Below are positions 18,357-28,088 of a stretch of 64,000 nucleotides of DNA, piece after piece. The position numbers and the translations under genes were made by a program. This stretch comes from Bacteroidales bacterium (GTDB taxonomy: Bacteria; Bacteroidota; Bacteroidia; Bacteroidales; P3), in the NCBI GenBank assembly GCA_009783885.1, contig WRCN01000002.1:62001-126000 (forward strand), in the 5' to 3' direction. The notes under the pieces are model-generated. The model was not told the origin of the DNA. It did no database searches and saw nothing but the letters and a program-made list of their open reading frames with translations. Numbering within the stretch: the stretch's first letter is position 1; every line of letters starts with the position of its first letter.

Positions 18357-19322
18357 TTATATCAACCCCTTTTTATGTTTTTCACCAATCACACGAAGCA
18401 TATCCTCCGTCATCGCATCTAAATCGTATTCCGGTTTCCAGCCCCACTCTTCGCGAGCAGCACTGTCATCGATCGAGTTTGGCCAACTATCAGCAATGGC
18501 TTGACGAAAATCGGGTTTGTAAGTGATTTCAAAATTCGGTATAAATTTGCGAATAGATGCTGCCAATTCTTTTGGTGTTACACTAAAAGCGCCAACGTTG
18601 AAACCCGCATGGTGTTTGAGTTTTCCGAAATCCGCCAAAAATAAATCCGTTGTGGCTTTCAAACAATCAGGCATATACATCATCGGTAACCTCGTATCTT
18701 CTTTCAGAAAACACTCGTATTTGCCGTGTTTCACCGCATCGTAAAAAATTGCAACAGCATAATCCGTTGTTCCGCCACCAGGCAGCGTATCGTTGCTGAT
18801 AATGCCCGGATAACGCAAACCGCGAATATCCATACCGTATTTTTGAACGTAATAGTCGCCAAGCAATTCGCCAGCAACTTTGGTTACACCATACATGGTT
18901 GAGGGTTGCAAAATCGTGTCTTGTGGAGTGTGGTCAAACGGTGTTGTTGGACCAAAAGCAGCGATTGAACTCGGAATAAAAATGCGTTTTATACCTTTTT
19001 CGCGTGCCACTTCGAGCACATTCATCGTACCATTCATGTTAAGATTCCACGCGAATTGCGGATTTTTTTCGCCTACAGCCGAAAGAATTGCAGCCAAGTG
19101 GATAATACCATCAATTTGGTGTTTATCAATCAACATTTCCAATTTTGCGCGATCTAAAACGTCCAATTGGTCGGTAGGACCATTATCTGTGATTTCCGCT
19201 TTAAATGCGGGATTGAGGTCTGTGGCAATCACATTATCATTGCCATAAATTTTACGAAAAGCCAACGTCAATTCTGAACCAATTTGACCGTTTGCGCCGA
19301 TGATGAGAAGTTTTTTTATCAT
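18357..19322 (-). CDS. L-threonine 3-dehydrogenase, SDR (epimerase-like) type
   Basis: A 321-residue extended short-chain dehydrogenase. NAD-binding motif GANGQIG (9-15), catalytic Y144GVTK148 and the Ser in IPSSIAAFGP. The sequence pattern (MIKKLLIIGANGQIGSELT, ILSAVGEKNP, YPGIISNDTLPGGGTTDYAV) is that of the Bacteroidota short-chain threonine dehydrogenase, which oxidises L-threonine to 2-amino-3-ketobutyrate. The partner ligase converting this to glycine may be the alpha-oxoamine synthase at 54896-56146, but that link is uncertain. Monocistronic by position. Confidence 0.82.
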   Translation of the reverse strand: MIKKLLIIGANGQIGSELTLAFRKIYGNDNVIATDLNPAFKAEITDNGPTDQLDVLDRAKLEMLIDKHQIDGIIHLAAILSAVGEKNPQFAWNLNMNGTMNVLEVAREKGIKRIFIPSSIAAFGPTTPFDHTPQDTILQPSTMYGVTKVAGELLGDYYVQKYGMDIRGLRYPGIISNDTLPGGGTTDYAVAIFYDAVKHGKYECFLKEDTRLPMMYMPDCLKATTDLFLADFGKLKHHAGFNVGAFSVTPKELAASIRKFIPNFEITYKPDFRQAIADSWPNSIDDSAAREEWGWKPEYDLDAMTEDMLRVIGEKHKKGLI

Positions 19323-19382
19323 AATATTTTTTTGCTTTACTACTATGTTATTAATTTAATGAACTTACAACGCATATATCAT

Positions 19383-20426
19383 TTACTTGAAAAAATCCAT
19401 TAGATTTGCACTAACCGTAATATAGTTTGGTGCACCTGCCAAATTGTAGGTTGAGCGCGCATAATCAATTTGGAATTTGTAAATCTTCGCCCCTACTCCC
19501 CACGAAAAACCCACAAATCCGGGACGTACAGAGTTTTTTAACTCCTGACGTCGATGATAGTTGTAACTCAACCGCAAAGCAAAATTTCCGAACAGAAAAA
19601 CTTCAGCACCCGGAATAATGTGCCGCATAGCATTATCGGCAAATGTTGAAAATTTGTTAGGCTTCGTAACTTCTCCTGTTACCGGATCAACTTCTTCAGC
19701 ATTAACATCCACGCCAGAAAGATTCCATCTTTGCAAATTCGAAAGCACTACCGAATAGGCAAATGGAGCGTGTTGTATACGTTGGTACACCGCCATCGTG
19801 ATTTCAAACGGCAGTTTTTCATAATCGGTAACAAGGTCTCGTTTCAGCACCGTACCGATATTCCGAAAGCCTAACGATACCCCCAAGCGTTTTTCGACAT
19901 TTGTGTAAGTACCGCTAACATCTACGGCTACTCCGTGTTGGAAAAAATTTTCTCCACGGAAAAATAGGTATTTGAAATTTGCGCCAATGCTAAACACGGA
20001 GTCCACCAAAGCCTTACCCCATCCCAAATTCAGCGCAAACTCATACATTGGATTGGATGGACCTAAATAATATCCGCTTGCATCGTAGGCTTCAATAGAC
20101 CCATAATTCACATATTGCATGGAGGCCAAAAACACGCCAACTTTTTGTAAATCGCGAACATACGCAGCATGCAAATTGGAATATGCCCAAAAATAATCGG
20201 CATAATGCAACATCGCAAAATGATCCAACGACGGCAGAATTAACGACGGATTAGATATCGCGAAATTAATGTCCGGCTCCGGAAATGTTGCAAAATTTCC
20301 ACCTAACGATGCCAAACGCGCTGAGGAACTTAAATTCAAAGACGGAAATGCCGTATTCGGAAGTCCTTGTGAATAAAGGCATCCCGAAAGCATCAATGCA
20401 CATCCGTAAAGTAAAAATCGTTTCAT
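19383..20426 (-). CDS. porQ: type IX secretion system protein PorQ
   Basis: A 347-residue outer-membrane beta-barrel protein with signal peptide (1-21, a lipobox-like LSGC also present). The layout fits PorQ: N-terminal SLNLSSSARLASLGGN, then alternating strand-like segments and a C-terminal barrel end (NYITVSANLMDFF). PorQ belongs to the T9SS attachment complex with PorU, PorV and PorZ, which links CTD proteins to anionic LPS. It is last in an operon whose first genes make or transfer sugars for LPS (GT2, gmhA, gmhB), consistent with that role. Start overlaps the stop of the preceding gene by one base. Confidence 0.8.
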   Translation of the reverse strand: MKRFLLYGCALMLSGCLYSQGLPNTAFPSLNLSSSARLASLGGNFATFPEPDINFAISNPSLILPSLDHFAMLHYADYFWAYSNLHAAYVRDLQKVGVFLASMQYVNYGSIEAYDASGYYLGPSNPMYEFALNLGWGKALVDSVFSIGANFKYLFFRGENFFQHGVAVDVSGTYTNVEKRLGVSLGFRNIGTVLKRDLVTDYEKLPFEITMAVYQRIQHAPFAYSVVLSNLQRWNLSGVDVNAEEVDPVTGEVTKPNKFSTFADNAMRHIIPGAEVFLFGNFALRLSYNYHRRQELKNSVRPGFVGFSWGVGAKIYKFQIDYARSTYNLAGAPNYITVSANLMDFFK

Positions 20427-21505
20427 TATTCTTCTATTGCTGGTTTAGAGCTTGTAAAACTTTGAAGCATGGTGATCACTTCTTCATCTATAAAAACATT
20501 GTAAGGAGTTGGTATTTTCAGCTTCAATAAAGCTTTTTGCTTGTTTCTGTGCTCCTCATCTTCATTGAGAAAATCTTCGTTTGGCTGAATAATCATTGAA
20601 TCATACATTTTGAACGCGACAAAGAATTGCGGATTGGCTAAGAAAAAAGCATCGGTATCAAACGACTTTACCAATCTGTCAAAACTTTGAATTGGGCGCA
20701 ATGTTGTACCGTCAAGCATGACGATGTCAACAACTCGTCCGTTGGTGTGCATATAGGCAACCGAATCCGAATCTAACAACATATCATTTCCTCCTACATT
20801 GACGGCAACATGCTTTCTCTGTTGTCGGCCGTTTTTAAATTGTATGACCCGATCCAAAAGTCCGTCTTCATGATAAAAATACCAGGTCCCTTCATGCAAA
20901 CCGTCTTCGTACAAACCTCTGATAAAAAGATTTCCGTTGGCAAAATGCGCTTCATAAATACCGTGCGACAAATTGAGTTTGTAGGTGGTCGTCTGCGTTC
21001 CTCGTTCCGTTCTTTGCCACCATAAGCCATTTCGCAAATCGCGGTACCATTCTTGGGTTTCAACACAATTTCCTTCTTTATCGAATACTTCTGACAGACC
21101 GTGTAACATACCGTTGAAATAGTTTTCTCGCTTGATGATCCGCCCTATCGTATCAAAGATTTCCCAAGTGCTGTCGCGAAGTTGCTCTAAATAAAATCCG
21201 GTTGCTCTGATTGTTCCATTCGGATGAAAATGTGTAACTTTTGCTGCATATCCGTCTCTGAAATAATCCAAAATGGAAATGGTTCTGTCAAATCTGTCGA
21301 AATATCTGAATTGTCCGTAAGGTCTGTTGTCTTTGAATTGTCCTGTATAACTCATCCCTTCGGACCTGATGACTTTCCAAGGCCCTTGTCTGAGACCCTT
21401 TGCATCTATAAAATTAGTGTCCGTAGGCCGTGCCACTTGCGCGAATACAACCTGTGAAAACACTGCAAACATGCAGACTATAGCGACTTTGAATTTATTT
21501 AACAT
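20426..21505 (-). CDS. exported MORN/YwqK-type repeat protein
   Basis: A 359-residue protein with a signal peptide (1-22, ending VFAQ). The middle (about 35-240) has repeated short beta-hairpin units of the MORN/YwqK type, for example GLRQGPWKVI, YFNGMLHGLSEVFDKEG and YEDGLHEGTWYFYHEDG. Such repeats form extended sheets and are frequent in Bacteroidota exported proteins; the specific role is unknown. It overlaps gmhB by seven bases at its start and porQ by one base at its end, so a cell-envelope function is likely. Confidence 0.75.
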   Translation of the reverse strand: MLNKFKVAIVCMFAVFSQVVFAQVARPTDTNFIDAKGLRQGPWKVIRSEGMSYTGQFKDNRPYGQFRYFDRFDRTISILDYFRDGYAAKVTHFHPNGTIRATGFYLEQLRDSTWEIFDTIGRIIKRENYFNGMLHGLSEVFDKEGNCVETQEWYRDLRNGLWWQRTERGTQTTTYKLNLSHGIYEAHFANGNLFIRGLYEDGLHEGTWYFYHEDGLLDRVIQFKNGRQQRKHVAVNVGGNDMLLDSDSVAYMHTNGRVVDIVMLDGTTLRPIQSFDRLVKSFDTDAFFLANPQFFVAFKMYDSMIIQPNEDFLNEDEEHRNKQKALLKLKIPTPYNVFIDEEVITMLQSFTSSKPAIEE

Positions 21506-22020
21506 GTTTTTGCGTATTCGGATAAAGAGTTAAAATTTTGATCAATCAGTTTGGAATAGCTTGCGACAAGCAATTTATCGTTAGAAATAAATATCGTTTT
21601 CATGCCTAATTTTTTACCGAATTTCATGTCGGAAATGGAGTCTCCAACCATAACCGATTGTTTGAACCGAATGTTTGAAAACTGCCGTTTGGCCAGCAAT
21701 CCCATGCCGACATTCGGTTTTCGGAATATACTTTTCGAGTGTTTCAAATCCGGACAAAAATAAATTGCATCAATCCGTCCGCCTGCTTTTTCCACTTGAT
21801 TTTTCATGTATTCGTGTATCTCATGCAATGTTTGTTCTGTCATTAATTTTTTACCAATACCCTGTTGATTTGTCACAACCACAATCCGTTCAAAACACTT
21901 CGACAATTTGGCAATAGCCTCCAACGCTCCGTCTTCGAACACAAATTCGTCGGGAGTTTTGACGTAATCGTCGATTAGTCTGCGGTTGATAACGCCGTCT
22001 CTATCTAAAAATAGGGTCAT
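21499..22020 (-). CDS. gmhB: HAD phosphatase, GmhB / histidinol-phosphatase type
   Basis: A 173-residue HAD-IIIA phosphatase with DRDGVIN (6-12), the VVVTNQQGIG motif (about 48-57), a FRKPNVGMGL Lys region and VGDSISDMKFG. D,D-heptose 1,7-bisphosphate phosphatase (GmhB) is the best fit because a gmhA-like sedoheptulose-7-phosphate isomerase gene lies immediately upstream. The zinc-binding Cys loop typical of E. coli GmhB is reduced (only YFCPD is seen), as in some family members. Confidence is high for the fold and moderate for the substrate. Confidence 0.78.
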   Translation of the reverse strand: MTLFLDRDGVINRRLIDDYVKTPDEFVFEDGALEAIAKLSKCFERIVVVTNQQGIGKKLMTEQTLHEIHEYMKNQVEKAGGRIDAIYFCPDLKHSKSIFRKPNVGMGLLAKRQFSNIRFKQSVMVGDSISDMKFGKKLGMKTIFISNDKLLVASYSKLIDQNFNSLSEYAKTC

Positions 22021-22053
22021 TTGCTTATTGGTTGATTTAGTTGCTTAAATTGT

Positions 22054-22090
22054 TACACGGTGTCCGGTGCACGGTACCGGTCACCGTGTA
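22054..22090. repeat. intergenic palindrome (TACACGGTG...CACCGTGTA)
   Basis: Inverted repeat with 9-bp perfect outer arms and inner CCGGTGCACGGTACCGG, in the 78-base gap between gmhA and gmhB within an operon. GC content is clearly higher than the flanks. It resembles the other G-rich gap palindromes in the rnf operon rather than a terminator. Confidence 0.6.
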
Positions 22091-22098
22091 GTAAAAAT

Positions 22099-22671
22099 TT
22101 ATTTTGGAAACAATGTACTCTCCACAAGTTGGCAAATAATGTGCCCAATCAGCGCATGGCATTCCTGAATTCGTGGTGTATCTTTGGAAGGCACGTTTAA
22201 TAAAACATCACAATGATTTTTCATTTCTCCGCCGGTTTCGCCGGTCATTGCAACAGTAAACATGCCTCGTTCTTTGGCGGTTTTCAAGGCATTGATCACA
22301 TTCGCCGAATTTCCAGATGTGGATAATCCTATCAGTACGTCATTTTTATTACCTTTCGCACGGATCAAGCGTGCATACACTTCGTAATACGAATAATCAT
22401 TTGCAACAGCGGTGAGGTACGATGTGTCGCAATGCAACGCATCCGCGTGAAGCGGTGGTCTGTCATAGTAAAACCTGCCCGATAATTCGGCAGCCAAATG
22501 TTGTGCATCAGCAGCACTACCGCCATTTCCGCAGAATAACACTTTACCATGAGGCGATTGATAGGTTTTTACAATTGCATCAACAACCTTTTGGATATTT
22601 TGCAACAATTTCTCGTCGGATAAAAGTTTTGTTTTTACATTAATAGAATCTTGAATGGCTTTGTTTATCAT
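22099..22671 (-). CDS. gmhA: sedoheptulose-7-phosphate isomerase (GmhA-like SIS protein)
   Basis: A 190-residue SIS-domain protein that starts the ADP-heptose pathway for LPS inner core. Visible: FCGNGGSAADAQHLAAELSG (about 46-65), the SGRFYYDRPPLHADAL loop, LIGLSTSGNSANVINAL (phosphate-binding serines) and a C-terminal IQECHALIGHIIC histidine motif, all as in GmhA. Length is typical (about 190). The start lies three bases after the stop of the glycosyltransferase gene, so both are co-transcribed. Confidence 0.9.
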   Translation of the reverse strand: MINKAIQDSINVKTKLLSDEKLLQNIQKVVDAIVKTYQSPHGKVLFCGNGGSAADAQHLAAELSGRFYYDRPPLHADALHCDTSYLTAVANDYSYYEVYARLIRAKGNKNDVLIGLSTSGNSANVINALKTAKERGMFTVAMTGETGGEMKNHCDVLLNVPSKDTPRIQECHALIGHIICQLVESTLFPK

Positions 22672-22674
22672 GGT

Positions 22675-23622
22675 TTATAACGTTTTTTCGATTAAATAAT
22701 GGTTTCGAGTTGGCGAATTTCTTGACACCAATTCGGCAACATAACCTGCTAAAAACAACTGCGTTCCAATGATCATACACATGATAGCAATGTAGAAAAA
22801 TGGACTGTTTGTAATCAAAGGCGCACCTATTCCACGGGTCAGAAAGACCCATTTCTGAATACCAAGCCAAACTACAGCAAAAAATCCCAGAACAAAAATT
22901 AACGTACCTAATCCGCCAAAAAAGTGCATTGGACGTTTGCCGAATTTTCCGATAAACGAAATAGACATCAGATCCAAAAAACCGTTGATAAATCTATTCA
23001 ATCCGAATTTTGTAACGCCATATTTTCGAGCGCGATGTTCCACTTCTTTTTCAGTAATTTTCGCAAAACCTGCAGATTTTGCAATAACCGGAATGTAGCG
23101 ATGCATCTCGCCATAAACCTCAATACTCTTGACCACTTGCGATTTGTAGGCTTTCAGCCCGCAGTTGAAATCATGCAGATAAATACCTGACATTTTTCGT
23201 GCAGCCCAGTTAAAAAGCTTGGTTGGCAAGGTTTTCATAAGCGGATCATAGCGTTTTTTCTTCCAACCGGAAACGATGTCGTAACCATCTTTGGTAACCA
23301 TTCGATAAAGTTCAGGGATTTCATCCGGACTATCTTGCAAATCGGCATCCATCGTGATAATCACATCGCCTTTTGCCATTTCAAATCCCACGTTCAAAGC
23401 GGCAGATTTTCCATAATTCCGACGGAATTTAACGCCGTGAATGTTCGGATTTTGAGATGCCAACTGTTCGATGACCGACCACGACCCATCCGTACTACCG
23501 TCATCAATCAAGCATATTTCGTAAGAAAAATGATAGTCTTTCATCACCTTTTCAATCCATGCGCAAAGTTCGGGCAACGATTCGGCTTCGTTAAGTAAAG
23601 GCACTACAACGGAAATATTCAT
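22675..23622 (-). CDS. family 2 glycosyltransferase, polyprenyl-phosphate type
   Basis: A 315-residue membrane glycosyltransferase. The GT-A domain (1-210) has VVVPLLNEAESLPEL, CLIDDGSTDGSW and the metal-binding MDADLQD (about 95-101); two hydrophobic segments near 235-255 and 270-295 anchor it in the membrane, the GtrB/DPM1-like arrangement. Such enzymes load a sugar onto undecaprenyl phosphate for surface glycan modification. First gene of the operon with gmhA, gmhB, the MORN-type gene and porQ; promoter TATCTTTG on the minus strand at 23643-23650. Confidence 0.88.
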   Translation of the reverse strand: MNISVVVPLLNEAESLPELCAWIEKVMKDYHFSYEICLIDDGSTDGSWSVIEQLASQNPNIHGVKFRRNYGKSAALNVGFEMAKGDVIITMDADLQDSPDEIPELYRMVTKDGYDIVSGWKKKRYDPLMKTLPTKLFNWAARKMSGIYLHDFNCGLKAYKSQVVKSIEVYGEMHRYIPVIAKSAGFAKITEKEVEHRARKYGVTKFGLNRFINGFLDLMSISFIGKFGKRPMHFFGGLGTLIFVLGFFAVVWLGIQKWVFLTRGIGAPLITNSPFFYIAIMCMIIGTQLFLAGYVAELVSRNSPTRNHYLIEKTL

Positions 23623-23642
23623 CTTCGATAGGTTTTAATCCA

Positions 23643-23650
23643 CAAAGATA
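23643..23650 (-). promoter_or_regulatory. -7 box of the GT2-gmhA-gmhB-porQ operon
   Basis: Minus-strand TATCTTTG 20 bases before the GT2 start, followed by an AT-rich leader without a clear Shine-Dalgarno. Confidence 0.65.
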
Positions 23651-23705
23651 CAAAAAAAAAATGAACGGCGCAAGCCCTCAACGAAGTAAAATATGCAAAA
23701 AATGT

Positions 23706-24149
23706 TTAGAACGACAAGATTCCTTTTATAAAAAACTTAACTCGCACTTTTTCATTGGGAAGCAATGTCAGATTCTTTAGTAGCACGGAAGCATCTCTTT
23801 CACCTGGATAAATACAATCAACGGTATAAGTTCCAGGCAATAACTTTATTGAAAAATAACCAGTGCTATCACACCTCGTGCTGATGTCTGTTCCTTTAAT
23901 TGAAATTATCCAATCTATAAAAGAGCATTTCATAGTATCATTTATTTCTACACATCCCGCAAAAGGGCGCTCTCCATCTAAAGATAACACTTCGCCATGT
24001 ATCATCGCAGAGTCTTGCAATGCAGTGTCAAAATGACGGCTAACTATAAAGGCCTTACTTTCTTCTGGTTTAGTTTTATTTAAACAAGATGAAAAACCTC
24101 CAGCCAAAGCCAGCAAAAGTACGATGAGTTTAATGATGTTTGTTTTCAT
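23706..24149 (-). CDS. lipoprotein with carboxypeptidase-regulatory-like domain
   Basis: A 147-residue probable lipoprotein: signal segment 1-21 with lipobox FSSC (Cys near 22). The remainder contains GEVLSLDGERPFAGCVEIND and STGYFSIKLLPGTYTVDCIYPG, a CarboxypepD_reg-like beta-sandwich pattern common in Bacteroidota surface lipoproteins. No substrate can be inferred. It lies just downstream of panB on the same strand (23 bases apart), probably by chance co-transcription. Confidence 0.65.
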   Translation of the reverse strand: MKTNIIKLIVLLLALAGGFSSCLNKTKPEESKAFIVSRHFDTALQDSAMIHGEVLSLDGERPFAGCVEINDTMKCSFIDWIISIKGTDISTRCDSTGYFSIKLLPGTYTVDCIYPGERDASVLLKNLTLLPNEKVRVKFFIKGILSF

Positions 24150-24172
24150 AAAAGTATTTTTAGTTTTTGTAT

Positions 24173-24991
24173 TTAATATTGTTCTTTATTATTCGGAAAA
24201 TCCTGTGTTTTCACATCATCGATGTATCGTCTCACAACATTGCCGATTACGTCATTCAGATTAGTATAGCGACGCAAAAAGCGAGGCGAAAAATCTTGTG
24301 TAATACCCATCATATCGTGGAAAACGAGTACTTGACCATCGGCTGCTGCACCCGCGCCTATGCCAATAACCGGAATATCCAACGATTTGACCACTTTTGC
24401 AGTGAGTTTTGCAGGTATTTTTTCCAAAACAAGGCCAAAACAGCCGATTTTTTGTAACAATAGCGCGTCTTTGAGCAATTTGTCGGCTTCTGTTTTTTCG
24501 GTAGCACGCACGACATAAGTTCCGAATTTGTTTATTGATTGAGGGGTAAGCCCTAAATGTCCCATCACGGGAATACCTGCGGAAAGTATACGTTGAACGG
24601 ATTCGACAATTTCTTCACCACCCTCCAATTTCACAGCATCGGCACCTGTTTCCTTCATCACACGAATAGCCGAACAAAGTGCCTCTTTCGAATTGCCTTG
24701 ATATGAACCAAACGGCAAATCCACTACAACCAATGCACGTTTTACGGCTCTAACAACGGATTGACCGTGATAAATCATTTGATCCAACGTAATCGGCAAC
24801 GTAGTTGGATGTCCGGCAATCACATTAGCAGCCGAATCACCCACCAAAATCACGTCGATATTGGCTTGGTCAACAATTTTTGCCGTAGAATAATCATAGG
24901 CTGTGAGCATGGCGATTTTTTCGCCGTGGACTTTCATTTCACGCAAAACCTGTGTGGTTACTTTTGTAATATTCGTTTTTGAACTTTTCAT
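24173..24991 (-). CDS. panB: 3-methyl-2-oxobutanoate hydroxymethyltransferase
   Basis: PanB converts alpha-ketoisovalerate to ketopantoate with methylene-tetrahydrofolate, the first step of pantothenate synthesis. The 272-residue protein shows the expected [49 protein letters not shown] and [19 protein letters not shown] blocks. The ATG (MKSSKTN) is chosen because upstream in-frame codons run into the shared divergent promoter at 25005-25034. gap lies on the opposite strand. Confidence 0.95.
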   Translation of the reverse strand: MKSSKTNITKVTTQVLREMKVHGEKIAMLTAYDYSTAKIVDQANIDVILVGDSAANVIAGHPTTLPITLDQMIYHGQSVVRAVKRALVVVDLPFGSYQGNSKEALCSAIRVMKETGADAVKLEGGEEIVESVQRILSAGIPVMGHLGLTPQSINKFGTYVVRATEKTEADKLLKDALLLQKIGCFGLVLEKIPAKLTAKVVKSLDIPVIGIGAGAAADGQVLVFHDMMGITQDFSPRFLRRYTNLNDVIGNVVRRYIDDVKTQDFPNNKEQY

Positions 24992-25004
24992 CCTTGATTT
25001 TTTT

Positions 25005-25034
25005 GCAAAGATACGATTTTTTTTGTATCTTTGC
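25005..25034. promoter_or_regulatory. perfectly symmetric bidirectional promoter (panB / gap)
   Basis: Two -7 boxes face away from each other: GCAAAGATAC, ten bases GATTTTTTTT, GTATCTTTGC. The T-run plus G adjoining each box is correctly placed (20 bp) to be the -33 TTTG of the opposite promoter. The same 30 bases occur in reverse complement at 56170-56199. Confidence 0.75.
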
Positions 25035-25068
25035 AAAAAATTATACAACTCATTTATTAACTCATTAA

Positions 25069-26079
<1,011 letters not shown>

Positions 26080-26103
26080 GCTTTGTCCTTACAACACAAA
26101 AAA

Positions 26104-26131
26104 GCGGAATATTACATTCCGCTTTTTTTTT
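26104..26131. terminator. intrinsic terminator after gap
   Basis: Seven-base stem GCGGAAT / ATTCCGC with loop ATTAC, preceded by an A run and followed by a T run, so it can act for gap on the plus strand and for rpsU on the minus strand. Confidence 0.8.
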
Positions 26132-26147
26132 CGATTTAGCATAAAGC

Positions 26148-26351
26148 CTACATCATACTTTCTTCGGCTGCATCGCGCAACTTTTGAACGTAAACGGCTT
26201 TCTTACGTTGTGCCCGATTGATAACCGAAGGTTTTTCAAACTGCTTGCGTCGTCTCAACTCTTTAACAACACCTGTTTTTTCAAATTTGCGTTTGAGTTT
26301 TTTCAAACCGCGATCAATGTTTTCACCTTCTTTTAGCGGGACAATAATCAT
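26148..26351 (-). CDS. rpsU: 30S ribosomal protein S21
   Basis: A 67-residue basic protein with the S21 start MIIVPLKEGENIDRGLKKLK and a Lys/Arg-rich body (KELRRRKQFEKPS). bS21 contacts the platform near the anti-Shine-Dalgarno; in Bacteroidota it is part of the structure that hides the 16S tail, in line with the general lack of Shine-Dalgarno sequences in this window. Promoter on the minus strand TACCTTTG (26405-26412). Confidence 0.93.
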   Translation of the reverse strand: MIIVPLKEGENIDRGLKKLKRKFEKTGVVKELRRRKQFEKPSVINRAQRKKAVYVQKLRDAAEESMM

Positions 26352-26404
26352 ACTAAATACCTTTTCCTTTCGTTTTAAATGAATAAATTATGAAATTTGG
26401 AGTG

Positions 26405-26412
26405 CAAAGGTA
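26405..26412 (-). promoter_or_regulatory. -7 box of rpsU
   Basis: Minus-strand TACCTTTG, about 54 bases upstream of the rpsU start codon. Confidence 0.55.
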
Positions 26413-26491
26413 CAAAAAAAAAATGAAACAACCAAATTATTCAAAAAACGTATTGAGCATAATCGAAATATCACAGTTCAATTTTTTTTCG

Positions 26492-26499
26492 TATCTTTG
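26492..26499 (+). promoter_or_regulatory. -7 box of the GH3-type/LysE operon
   Basis: TATCTTTG 29 bases before the ATG of the GH3 auxin-promoter family gene. Confidence 0.6.
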
Positions 26500-26528
26500 C
26501 ATGTTTTTTATATCAAATTAACAAAAAT

Positions 26529-28088
26529 ATGGCAAAAAAACAAAAAAAGATTCCCGTGTTAGGTTCTATCATCAAAACAGCGATAGATTTGCGCAGTAAA
26601 ATTTCGTTGATTGATTTCGGACGCGTGAAAAACCCACGAAAAGCACAAGAAAAAGTTTTGCGAAATATCTTGATAAAAGCAAGTTCTACGCATTTCGGTG
26701 ACGCTTATAATTTTCCCGAACTTTTGAAAGAACAAGATTTAATTTCGGCTTACAAAAAAGCTGTGCCTACGTTTGATTACGATAGTTTGTACAATGCGTG
26801 GTGGCATCGCACACTCACTGGCGAACCGTATGTATGTTGGCCAGGTCCCATCAAACACTTTGCCCTAAGTTCTGGAACTTCCGGATCATCAAGCAAATAC
26901 ATTCCCATAACATCGGATATGAACAAACAAATTCAAAAAACGAGTATTCGCCAAATTTTTACATTGGCCAAATACGATTTTCCGAGTGAAATGTTTGAAA
27001 AAGGGATGTTGATGTTGGGCGGAAGCACGCATTTGCAATACAACGGAACCTATTATGAGGGAGATCTGTCGGGCATTACAGCAGGTAATATCCCCTTTTG
27101 GTTTCAACATTATTACAAACCCGGAAAACGTATTTCCAAAGAACGAGATTGGCAAGTGAAATTGGACGAGATCGTGAAAAATGCACCGAATTGGGATCTC
27201 ATGGCCATTGTTGGAGTTCCTGCGTGGTTCGTGATTTTGATGGAAAGAATTATCGAAACATACAATCTGAAAACCATTCACGATATTTGGCCTAATTTGC
27301 GAATTTTTTGTCATGGCGGCGTGTCGATTGAGCCATATCGCAAAAGTTTAAATAAATTATTCGGCCAACCCGTTACATTCATCGAAACGTATTTGGCTTC
27401 AGAAGGATTTTTGGCATTTCAAAGTCGTCCGAATGCACCCGGCATGGAATTGGTGTTAGATAATGGTATTTTCTTCGAATTTGTGCCGTTTAACTACGAA
27501 AATTTCGACGAGAATTTCAATCTCAAACCCAATCCGAAAACGTTTACGATTGACGAAATCGAAGAAGGCAAAGAATACGCGCTACTGATCACAACGTGTG
27601 CAGGTGCATATCGCTATTTGATTGGCGACACGGTGAAATTAGTAGACCGAAAATACAACGAGATTATAATTACGGGACGCACAAAATTTTTCCTTAGCAT
27701 TTGCGGTGAGCACTTGTCGGTGGATAATATGACGGTTGCTGTTAAGAAATTGAGTGATACAGAAAACGTTGAAATTCCTGAATTTTGTGTGATTGGAGAA
27801 GAATATGGAAATATGTTTGCTCATCGCTGGTTTTTGGCTTGCGACAAGCCTTTGGATCCAAACATTGCAGCACAAAAAATTGATCAGTGTTTGAGTGAAA
27901 TCAACGATGATTATCGTGTTGAACGATTGGAAGCCATTCGTAAGGTTACAGTAGACGTTCTGCCAACAGCAGCCTTTTACGACTACATGCGCAAAATCGG
28001 CAAAGAAGGTGCACAAAACAAATTTCCGCGTGTGTTGCGTGGCGAAAAAATGGAGCATTGGTTGAACTATCTAAAAGATAAACGATGA
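26529..28088 (+). CDS. GH3 auxin-responsive-promoter family protein (acyl-adenylate-forming ligase type)
   Basis: A 519-residue member of the GH3 family, relatives of plant acyl-acid amido synthetases. Adenylation motifs are visible: FALSSGTSGSSSKYIPIT (ATP-binding P-loop-like, about 116-133), FIETYLASEGF and LLITTCAGAYRYLIGDTVKL, then GRTKFFLSICGEHLS. Bacterial homologues are common in Bacteroidota but their acyl substrate and amine acceptor are unknown. The stop overlaps the start of the LysE gene by four bases, hinting that the exporter handles a product or related amino acid. Confidence 0.85.
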   Translation: MAKKQKKIPVLGSIIKTAIDLRSKISLIDFGRVKNPRKAQEKVLRNILIKASSTHFGDAYNFPELLKEQDLISAYKKAVPTFDYDSLYNAWWHRTLTGEPYVCWPGPIKHFALSSGTSGSSSKYIPITSDMNKQIQKTSIRQIFTLAKYDFPSEMFEKGMLMLGGSTHLQYNGTYYEGDLSGITAGNIPFWFQHYYKPGKRISKERDWQVKLDEIVKNAPNWDLMAIVGVPAWFVILMERIIETYNLKTIHDIWPNLRIFCHGGVSIEPYRKSLNKLFGQPVTFIETYLASEGFLAFQSRPNAPGMELVLDNGIFFEFVPFNYENFDENFNLKPNPKTFTIDEIEEGKEYALLITTCAGAYRYLIGDTVKLVDRKYNEIIITGRTKFFLSICGEHLSVDNMTVAVKKLSDTENVEIPEFCVIGEEYGNMFAHRWFLACDKPLDPNIAAQKIDQCLSEINDDYRVERLEAIRKVTVDVLPTAAFYDYMRKIGKEGAQNKFPRVLRGEKMEHWLNYLKDKR

